Below are positions 19,090-27,500 of a stretch of DNA of 27,500 nucleotides, piece by piece. The translations under genes and the position numbers were made by a program. The DNA comes from Chromera velia (Eukaryota > Sar > Chromeraceae), in NCBI GenBank assembly GCA_018398765.1, contig JAHBMJ010000927.1:1-27500 (forward strand), written 5' to 3'. The notes under the pieces are model-generated. The model worked only from the letters and a program-made list of their open reading frames with translations, was not told the DNA's origin and did not search any database. Each line of letters opens with the position of its first letter. Position 1 is the first letter of the stretch.

Positions 19090-22000
19090 TCACTGCAGAA
19101 GGGCGACGACCTTCTCATGGCCCCGTTGTCTTGCGATTTGAAGGGGAGTCTGGCCGGACTGCAAGCAGAAAAAAAGGGAGAGACTCTCAACGGATGTTAC
19201 CACGAATCAATGCAAGACACAATGCTGTGCCAATTGTGAAAACCCACACAGACTGACAGGGTCTGTTGAGGAGGGAACGCAAATAAAAAGGACAAAAAGG
19301 ACCCGGCATTCACACTGCCATACTGAACGCCTCCCTCCTAAAGGAAAGAAAGGATGAACGCCTCATGCTCCTCCTCCTCCTGAACAACTGAAAGAGACAT
19401 GCAACATTCCGAATGCACCCTCTCGTGAACAGCAGTCTCCACATCAAAAGAACGACCGAGGGAATCAAACAAAAAAGAGAGAAAGAAAGCGCAGTGATCC
19501 GGAGGCAGAAGAGTACAGGTGACCGATCTGAAGGAAAGGACCATCCATAGATGTGACATAAGAGGATCGCTTGCAGGCGGGGAACACTCACGTCGTTTGC
19601 GGTGTCCTTGTTCGCGCCCGCCTCAAGAAGGATTGACACGACGTTGTCGTGCCCGAAAAAAGCTGCGGCATAGAGCGCCGTCTTTCCGTCCTGCAGCAAC
19701 TAGTATGCATCACCACAGAGACCCTAAAAAAAAAAGAGAGTCAACAACCTGTCAAATACACCTCCCCGCGAGCAGTTAACGCAACATCGAAGGAGGAAAG
19801 AGTCCAAGGAAGTAAGGGAAAAAGAGGAAAAGGCAGCACGGTGACCTCCCTTACACGAAACAAGAGGTCCCTAAGGAAAGCACGCGTGTTTGATTTGAAG
19901 GAAAGACCCAGAGAGAGGTGACAAGAGAGGATGGGTAAAGAGGGCAGAGAACCCACTTTGTCTGCCTCGTCCTTCTGCGCCCTTGCCTCAAGAAGCATTT
20001 CTACGACGGTATCATGGCCTCCCTCAGCTGCCGCGTAGAGCGGCGTCCGCCCGTTCTGCAGCAACAAAGATGAGTTAGCAGACAGACAGCTTCCAAGACG
20101 GCAAATTGCTTTGTCAAAACAACTCGTCTGTGTTTCAATGGATGGAGCCTCGCACAGTTGAGCTGAGGAGCTCTCAACGCAAAAAGACAAAGCGGAAGGG
20201 GGCCGAGCAGAAAGGGGAAGAAAAACCAGAATTTTCAGTGTCTCTCTGAATGTTCGTATTATCCTGCCCCAGTACAGCTGACGCTTTCGAAAAACAAAGG
20301 CAAGAAGAAGCGGGATCCAGACTCCACGTACAGCTGTCTCAACATCAAAACAACGATCGAAAGAATAGAGCAAAGAAGAGAGAGAGAAAACACGGTCAGC
20401 TTTGGCACTCGCAACAAGAGGAAGATGGCTTTAGAGGACAGAGAACTCACTTCATCTGTCTTGTCCTTGTTCGCCCCTGCTTCAAGAAGCATCTCTACGA
20501 TGGTATCGTGGCCCTCCTCAGCTGCGGTGCAGAGCGGCGTTTGTCCGTGCTGCAGCAGCAGATATAAATCATCGCAATGGCAGCTTTCTTCTCTCTCTTA
20601 AGTACGACAATTGCACTGTCTGCCTGAAGAGCTTGCTCTCGAGGCACAATAGGGCAAAGCTCAAAGGGGAGGAAATGAGGGGACGTTGAGTGCCTCTTTG
20701 AATACTCGCATGGTCTTGCCCCGCTCTGAGCTTCTCGGAAAAAACAAAGGCAGCAACTTGTCGGAAACACCCACCTCATGCAGCTGTCTCAACAAAGCAT
20801 GAACGCTCGAAGGAAGTGAAACAGAAAAAAAGGCAGCAACTGCCGGAGTCGACACAAAGATGAATGACACGTGGACATAGACGTTCTTTTGCAGGCAAAA
20901 ACAACGCGTTTCTCCGCATTTGTCGATGAAGCAAATCAAACAATATTTCGCTGCGATTCCTTGAGACGTCGAAGAGCTGGTGATTTTTCAGTGCAAACTG
21001 CTCGAGTGATCTGCAAGCTGCGTGCTTCAAAACTGCGGCACCATGATCGATTGAAACACCCGTTTTTGTTGACGCACAACTTAAAGCTGTTTTACTAGTC
21101 TCATCGCGACAGACAAAGCTGACCTCGTCTCTGCAGTTGACATCGATGAGGCCAAACGTTACCAACCTCCTGACGTCATCAGAGTCTTGGCTCCTCACCG
21201 CGTCAAACAGCCTCTTGCTGTCTCCCTGATAAGCCATGCGGTCGGGCAACACAACGAAAGGGCACAAAATGGAAGGCAGTGAGGCCATCTGGTTGGATCT
21301 GCGTGCTATGCTGAAAGTTGTCCCCAGAGCAGATCCGGATCAGGCAGCTCAATCTGTCTGCTATCCATGAGCAAAGAAGGAGGCACAAAGAAATGAGATA
21401 CGTTCTGCTCCCACGAAATTACTTTGTACAAACAAAAGGAGGTCCAGCGGTACATATCCCTCCGCAAACATATGATGGTCTCATTTGCCCAAAACAAGTA
21501 CTCAATGAGCAGCTGACCAATTTCTTCAACTCCTCTGCGATCTCCGCCGCACTCGGTCGCTCATCCACGTCTTGCCTCCACATGCGGGAGATGAACTCGG
21601 TCACTTCGGGACCTACCGACTCCTTGACACTCTGAGAAAGAAAGTCACCATAAAGAATGAATTGTCATGAAAACCACACATGTACAGGAATACGGCCCGT
21701 GTATTTGTCGAGCGTTTCGATCTGGATCAGCGTATTAAGCAGAGCTTCTGCCTGCCATATGACATTTGAGCGAATGACCGTACGACTCAGAGGCCGTGCC
21801 AGCAACACACAAGCGGAGAAAAGATGAGAAGCTTGCCGAGGGAGATGCCCCCCCCCGATGTCCGAACATGCCTTGTAGAGGTTGACTGTCTCTTTGCTCT
21901 GATAGAAAAGGTTTCATAAAAGCTCGTCTCCGTTGTACGACCACACTGCTTCAATCAAGTCCGATCTCATGCATGGATACAATCACCACAATGACTACTG

Positions 22001-23032
22001 GAATACCACCGTGTCCGTTCTCCTCATGGAGACTCTGGATACAACGCTCAAATGAGACAAAGATAAGCAAGGTAATCTCATGAACGACATCTCTGCTGTC
22101 TTGTTCAAACAAAGGCCAGTGACCGACCTCCAGGGGCGGTCTCTTTCCGTTGAGGACACTCTCGCAAATTTCCTCACGGCCCTTCCCCTCCCACGCCCTC
22201 TTTCCAGACAGAAGCTCCCAGAAGAGAACTGCCAGTGCGTGCACGTCGATCTTTTCGGTCAGTGCCTCTCCGTCGTTCCACTGCTCAGGAGCCATTTACG
22301 GAGACATCCCACCGGACTCTTTCAGGCCGAAACCAGAAAGACGTATCGACTCGCACAAGTTTTCTGTGTCAGCCTGTCGTCCGAGTGTTTCCGGTCTTCT
22401 TCGCTTGAGCAAAACATTTTCAAGCCTCAGAACTCCGGGAGTGAAGATCGGGCCGCCATGCCGATGCAATTCAGCGAGGGCGTCTGCAACGGTCTGCACG
22501 ATTGATGCGGCACGTCGCACCCCGACAGGCCCCCCATCAGTCAGACTGGTCAAGTCAGACTCACATGGCTCCAGAACGAGGAGACGACTTTGCCGTTCCT
22601 GCAGAGAGGAGAGCGACAGGGGGGTGCTCTCAAGAAGTCCACAAAAGGGCATCGCGAAGGTGTGAGGCAACATACAAATAAAGGGGGAGGGAGTCCAATT
22701 GGCTCAGTTTTTGGAATTCGTCACAATACCTCCCTTTCTCTCAGAGCGTCAGAAGGTTACAGCCAGCTGACCTTGCAAAAGGATTCGCCAAAGGACTTGC
22801 GGATGTTCGGATGTGAAGCTCCTCTCCTCATCACGGACAACATCGCGGACGCCTGTTGAAACTTGTCACCCTCGTCAACGACCCTCTCGATTACTACGGC
22901 CTGGCCATGAAGCGTTGCCTTGAAAATCGGCCCCACGTTTCCCTCCCCCAAGAAGGACGACTCAGATATCTCAAGACCGGAAACAAAGGCAAGAGTTTCT
23001 CTTTCCTCACGAGTCAAACGAAGAGCTTCTCC
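19090..23032 (-). CDS. degenerate kinase plus ankyrin-repeat module (second module), with one in-frame TAA
   Basis: Phase-0 exons are 23032-22772, 22598-22128, 21898-21686, 21631-21518, 21225-21124, 20549-20451, 20055-19957, 19690-19592 and 19158-19090 (ends VVALLQ, TGA). Exons 1-2 and 4 encode a kinase fold. The glycine loop LGEGNVG is kept. The VAVK lysine is Glu (VVIERV), the catalytic-loop Asp is gone (TPGVLRLEN), DFG is GFG, and MAPEQW is preceded by TAA (22293-22295) where the first module has Tyr. MWRQDVDERPSA (subdomain XI) is intact. The 71-codon exon 21898-21686 has no counterpart in the first module. Five ankyrin exons follow (for example GQTPLCTAAEEGHD, LLEAGANKDK), each one repeat of 33-34 codons except the short last one. 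If the TAA stops translation, the ankyrin part is lost and this is a pseudogene; otherwise it encodes a pseudokinase. It may be the 3' half of the gene that starts upstream. Confidence 0.6.
21686..21898 (-). CDS. extra 71-codon exon inside the second module, function unknown
   Basis: The frame is open between a TATCAG acceptor and a GTACAT donor, is exactly 213 bp and phase 0 at both ends, and contains SKETVNLYKACSDI and AEALLNTLIQIETLDKYTG. The composition looks helical and protein-like. I do not recognise a domain, and the first module has no such exon between its corresponding kinase exons. The donor is weak, so the exon could be mis-called. Confidence 0.4.
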
Positions 23033-23251
23033 CTGCAGGGGGGAGAAACATATACAATAGAGCAAGTGCTAAGAACGGATTCCTTCCTCGCACCGAAATC
23101 ACATTCTCCTCCCAGGCAGGGAGCAAAGGAGAGGGGGAACATTCTTGGTACGCCGCTCGAACAGTAGCAGAAGAGAAAAAGGTGAAGAGATCCCGATGCC
23201 GTTGGAGAAAAAGCGGTGGATAGAGAGGGAAGACGGGGAAATGTGACAGAC

Positions 23252-26200
23252 CGGCCGCGCTGCGCCTTCAACGTCATCACTGCCCATACAGTCTGTCGGC
23301 TCGTCAGCCCGCCGAGAGGATCTTGAACGATCCTCATCGCCACCCTCAGCCACTCGGTGACTCTCAGAATCCGACACAGACACAGACGAAAACCCTCCGC
23401 ATGCTCTCACAGACCGATTGGTGTCATTCACGACCTGCAGACACAGGGCAAACCAGCTTGGCTAGACCAACAACATTGGATGCATGACAGATACGCTACA
23501 AATCAGGCAGACAACATTGCAGAGGAAGTGTTACCATACATCCATACAAGACGCCTTACCGATACGATCGACCGACCGGGTCCTCCATATTATCCCTCTT
23601 GAGTTCCTCAAGAGCCTTGAAAGCGTCAGAATTCCAGGTGGCGAGACCAGCAGGAGTCTGTCCGAACTGCAAACAAGACTCGGAAAGGGATCTGGACTCA
23701 CACTTTCTGTACCGCCCCTCAGAAGGACGCAGGACGCATAGAGGGCGATCACAGCTGTCCTTCCATATTAGAGGACGTTTTCTTCTTCCTGTACACTTGC
23801 CATGCAAAGAAATGAAGAGAAAGGCTCGAATCTCAAACACAAGCCTGTCAAACTTTCACTGACACGGTTGCGAGCTTCCATGTCAACGCCAGCGCGTCCA
23901 AGTATCTTGAGAACTTCGACATGACCTTGTTGAGCTGCCAAGTGGGCAGGAGTGTTTTGGTACCGCTGCAACATGTAACGCCGACCGAAAGGCTCAAAAG
24001 AGAAACGGTCGCGGATCTTAGGAGAAAAAAAAGTCTCAAGGTGATGATGGAAATAAAGCTAGAGTAACAAGGCACGTGAGCACGTACGGACTACAATGAA
24101 AGATCTGGCGGTGTTATCACAGCAATTAGCATGCCATATTGAAAAACACATCGACGAGCCCAACATGGTATCGACCTACCGGATCTTGAGCGCTCAAGTC
24201 GGCATTTGCGTCCACCAGGATTCTGAGGATTTTTGCATCTCCATCATGAGAAGCCTGATGAGCAGCAGTCCATTTTTCTTTCTGCAGGACACGATAAAAA
24301 GTCGTCAAACTCGATCAGTGAACGAAGCACAAGTCAACCAAAGTGAAGGCTGACCGGTAACGACCGAGAGAATAAACAAAAGACAAAAAAAACTCAAATC
24401 CGACACGCAGGATCGAGCAAAGACATGCGAATTGAAGAAGTGGAGATTCGACGGGAAACACACCGAACTCGATTTTATACAAAATAGCTTGACAAAACCG
24501 GCTTACCGGAACTGTGTACGCAAGCCGATGCCTACACATGCAATCACAGAGACTGATTTCGGCATAATCATCTCCGCTTCGACCTGACCGATGCTCTGCA
24601 GCTAGCCACTGTCAGTCATTTTGAGAAGGGGCAGATTCGGAGTTTTGAAGGGTGGACTTCTGGTCTATAATTGCTTGAGGAAGGCCCGAGTCTCTGCATG
24701 TGGGATCAAGGCGGATGGAGTCAACTCACGGGATTCAAAGAGAGAGAGCATGTGGAAAAAACCATGAAAGAAAAAAGCCGACCCCCAGAGGATTTCCCAT
24801 CAGCAGCCCATCACCGTAGCCGTTGAAGTCTACAAGACCGAGCTTCAGCAGAGCCTTCACGTTCACAAGGTTCTTCATGTGCACTTGCCGAATCAGAGTG
24901 TCCGTAGACGGTTGAAGAAAAATATTGAGCTGCAACAAAGAAGAAGAAGAAGAAGAAGCGGAAGAAGAAAACCATCAGACGGAAAGACAGACTCCACGCA
25001 GATGATGACAAACTAAGGACAAACACTGATTGATTCACTGGAGTCAGGTACTATCTTTTCAGCGCTTCCATTCGAACGAAAGATCACATGAATGAATCCC
25101 AAGCAGGCAGCTGAGGTGGACGGAGACAATTAAATGCTCCACTCACTTAATTTATCAAGCACACAAGAGAACTAAGCAGCAAAGCTCACCGGACAATCCA
25201 AGAATTGCGAGCACTCCTCCGCAGTCGGTCGCCCAGCCTCGTCCTGTCTCCACATGCAGGATACGAGGGGGCGTAGTGCCGTTGGAATGTCCTGCAAGGA
25301 ATACATACACTCTCAGACAGGAAAAGAAAGTCAGAAATGGGGAAGAGTCACAGACACAACTTGCAGTGTCCGCTAGAGTTGCCGAACTTAAAGAAGGAAA
25401 AAAAAAAGGATCGGTCAAAGAGACATGCACTTCAATGAAAAAAAGAACAACTCCTGCAACACGGTACTGAGAGTGTACGGACAGCTTAACACTTCTCAAA
25501 AATCGATCATGATCTAAACAGGGTGCAGAGACAAGCAGGAATGAAGAAGTCGGAAAAGAGTACGAAAACACTGACCTCAAGAGACGGCCTCTGTCCATCA
25601 AGCACTCGTTGTCGGAGGACAATCCGCCTGTCGTCTCGGCCTTCCGGTAATCCCGTCCCCTCCCACGCCCTCTTTCCAGACAGAAGCTCCCACAGGAGAA
25701 CCCCCAAAGCGTACACATCCGTCTTCGCGGTCGGCATTGCGCCCTTCCACTGCTCAGGCGCCATGTACAGAGGTGTGCCCCCCTTGCCGACTCCAATGAA
25801 GGACCCATCCGCGCTCTGCAGCTTTGCAAGGCCGAAGTCACAGACACGAATCTCCTTACACACTGCCTCCGTCCAGGACTCAGCTCGACCCAGGAACACG
25901 CCCTCCTCAGGTGCGTTCTTGAGCAGGACGTTTTCTTGTTTCAGATCTAAGTGCAAAATTCCCTCTCTGTCTAAGTCATTCAGTGTATTCGCGATCGTCT
26001 GGGCAACGGGAATCGCTGATTCTGGGCTTAGAGGCCCTTGGCGTGTCAGCTTAGTCAGGTCACCCTCGCAGAGCTCCAAAACCAGAAGTGTGCCCTCCTG
26101 GAGAAGAAGCAGTAAAAGAGAAGAGGGGTAGAAGCAATACGCTGTCATGGTAGGCAATCCAGTCTCATGCAAAATCCCTGGCACAAACCTTTTCTGTCTC

Positions 26201-27162
26201 AGCTCAAACGTGAGAACTCAGCGAAATGAATCACCAGCAGAAAAAGGAAACGGAAGGGGTGCGGCTACAAGAGACGGAAGAAGCCGATGAAGGAATCACA
26301 GGAGACAATGGGATGGTCAATCGCCTTACCGGTGCGGAATAAGCGCCAAAGATTTTGCAGATATGGGCAACTGAGATACTCTTCATCAGCGCATTAATCT
26401 CGTCTGCAACTTTTCTTCTGTGTTCCTGCCTCTCCTCCTCCGTCGCAAAACGTTCTCTGTACTCTTTATTGTTCCTCTCCTTGATTCTCTTCACGGCCAC
26501 AGGCTCCCCATCGACTGTTCCTTTGAAAACGCTGCCAAACCCCCCCCTTCCCAAAAAACAACTTTCCTCAAGGACGAGACGGGGAACAGCAGCGACCTCG
26601 TCAGGGGTGAGATGTGGAGGCGAAGCTCTGTGCTGCAGAAAATTTCATGTGGACACAAGAGTCACCGGAGGGGAAAAGAGTTCCGGCAACATCAGCGCAA
26701 CTCCGTGTTCGTCTCTTTGTTGCTTGAAGCGGTGAACATGGAAGATTGAAGGAGAGTGAAGTGGAACAAAGGAAGAATGAGGACCCGAATTGAAAAGCGC
26801 GGATGAGGATGAATACAGTAATAGCAGAGCCAGAGAAGAGACATAGCCAATGCCAGGGTAGCAGACACGAAACGAACCTGGTAGACGTCGTCACCAAGGA
26901 CAGTCCTGTGACCATCATCAGGCATTTCACGCCCTGCAAGAGGGGGCACAAGGCAAGTGAAGTGATAAGCGCAGGGACGTTTGCAGAAACAGAAAAACAT
27001 CGCCAACGCGATCCCGCAGGGGAATCGGAGTCGTCTGTATTCGTCTGTTGACTCGGCAGAGAAGAAAGCTTTCAGAGGTGCGGACAAGTCTTAGAAGGCA
27101 GCATAAAGGAAGAAAGGCAAACAGCCATATCAGTAGATACAGGCATCGACGAACTACACGCG

Positions 27163-27197
<35 letters not shown>

Positions 27198-27500
27198 GCG
27201 CGCGTGCGCACACACGTGAGAGAAGATGGGGGCGGGGGGGGGAAGAAAGACAAAATTTACTCAATCCGGAACGAAAACGGAGAGGCAAGAAGATATAGGT
27301 AAAAATCACAAAACCAGACGCAAGCGGCTCTTCACTCATATATGACGGTCTGAAGAAAGAGAGGACGGACCAAACTCACCTCCATCGAAATCTTGGCGGT
27401 CCAGAATGATGTCGTGGTGATGAGGGTCGACCCCCTCTCGGCTGATCTGCAGTACTGCCTCCTCTCTTCTGAGCATTCTTGTAGAGAGAATCTTTAGAGA
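23252..27500 (-). CDS. protein kinase plus ankyrin-repeat protein (first module), 5' end outside the window
   Basis: Exons are >27500-27380, 26933-26878, 26632-26330, 26097-25576, 25291-25190, 24929-24783, 24281-24180, 23965-23864, 23666-23577 and 23434-23252. All junctions are phase 0 except the first, which is phase 1. The kinase domain is complete: LGRGGFGSVFKG (glycine loop), VAVKRI (lysine), VADEINAL (helix C Glu), HLDLKQEN (catalytic loop with Asp, lacking the usual Arg), CDFGLAKL, GTPLYMAPEQW, DVYALGVLLWELLSG and DEAGRPTAEE. A likely active Ser/Thr-type kinase is inferred. Ankyrin exons of 34, 34 and 30 codons follow (TAAHQASHDGDAKIL, TPAHLAAQQGHVEVL). The last exon is a Ser/Asp/Arg-rich linker. 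Unspliced it runs to a TGA at 23099; spliced at 23252 it joins the second kinase in frame. The end of exon 24929-24783 is uncertain. Confidence 0.75.
24938..24963 (+). repeat. GAA trinucleotide run (polypyrimidine tract of an intron on the minus strand)
   Basis: GAA repeats on the plus strand read as CTT/TTC on the gene strand, directly upstream of the TTGCAG acceptor at 24930-24935. The run therefore serves as the polypyrimidine tract of that splice site. Confidence 0.7.
27166..27213 (+). repeat. CA/CG microsatellite in an intron
   Basis: CA dinucleotides pass into CG and back to CA, inside the first visible intron of the kinase gene. The flanking open frames with HTHT/CVCV runs are artefacts. 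Confidence 0.85.

Noticed and set aside
22261-22320. Short intron that would remove the TAA at 22293-22295
   Set aside because: Candidate GT..AG pairs around the stop change the frame or delete the MAPEQW motif, and would be unusually short.

Overview
The window is eukaryotic nuclear DNA. It has spliced genes with GT..AG introns and a strong TGCAG acceptor preference, decayed non-LTR retrotransposons, long microsatellites, and protein kinase and ankyrin domains. The ankyrin repeats (LLEAGANKDK type), one per exon, the mixed base composition and the heavy repeat load suggest a free-living alveolate alga such as the chromerid Chromera velia. That is recognition by style, not a search result, and the species call is uncertain.

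Layout. About 0.3-7.7 kb is a graveyard of one LINE-like (non-LTR) retrotransposon family: three fragments on the minus strand (458-1927, 2028-2500, 3505-4290) and one longer copy on the plus strand (about 5170-7660). None has an intact reverse transcriptase. A foldback, MITE-like element lies at 4673-4908. From 7.7 to 13.3 kb I see no gene, only repeats: half of an inverted pair of ~112-bp elements with CAT tails, a 607-bp tandem duplication (9482-10698), an 11-bp minisatellite of about 1.47 kb (11091-12557) and a ~400-bp TG-rich tract.

From 16877 down to 13410 (minus strand) I assemble an eight-exon gene with consistent splice phases. It encodes a short conserved-looking N-terminal region followed by a large Gln/Pro-rich exon; I do not recognise the family. 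The large exon holds six in-frame TAA/TAG codons, all where Gln would fit, no TGA, and one single-base frameshift.

From 27500 down to 19090 (minus strand) lies a chain of phase-0 exons that is either one long gene or two tandem genes. It reads kinase domain, ankyrin repeats, linker, degenerate kinase domain, a 71-codon exon of unknown nature, then more ankyrin repeats ending in a TGA. The first kinase keeps the catalytic motifs. The second has lost the VAVK lysine, the catalytic-loop aspartate and the DFG aspartate, and carries a TAA just before MAPEQW.

How the genes relate: the kinase-ankyrin module looks like an internal duplication with one active and one degenerate kinase, probably a signalling or scaffold protein. 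The Gln/Pro-rich gene has no visible link to it. The most unusual signal is the concentration of in-frame TAA/TAG, with no TGA, in three unrelated loci. Ordinary decay by C-to-T change is the conservative reading; a minor Gln use of UAA/UAG is the alternative to test.
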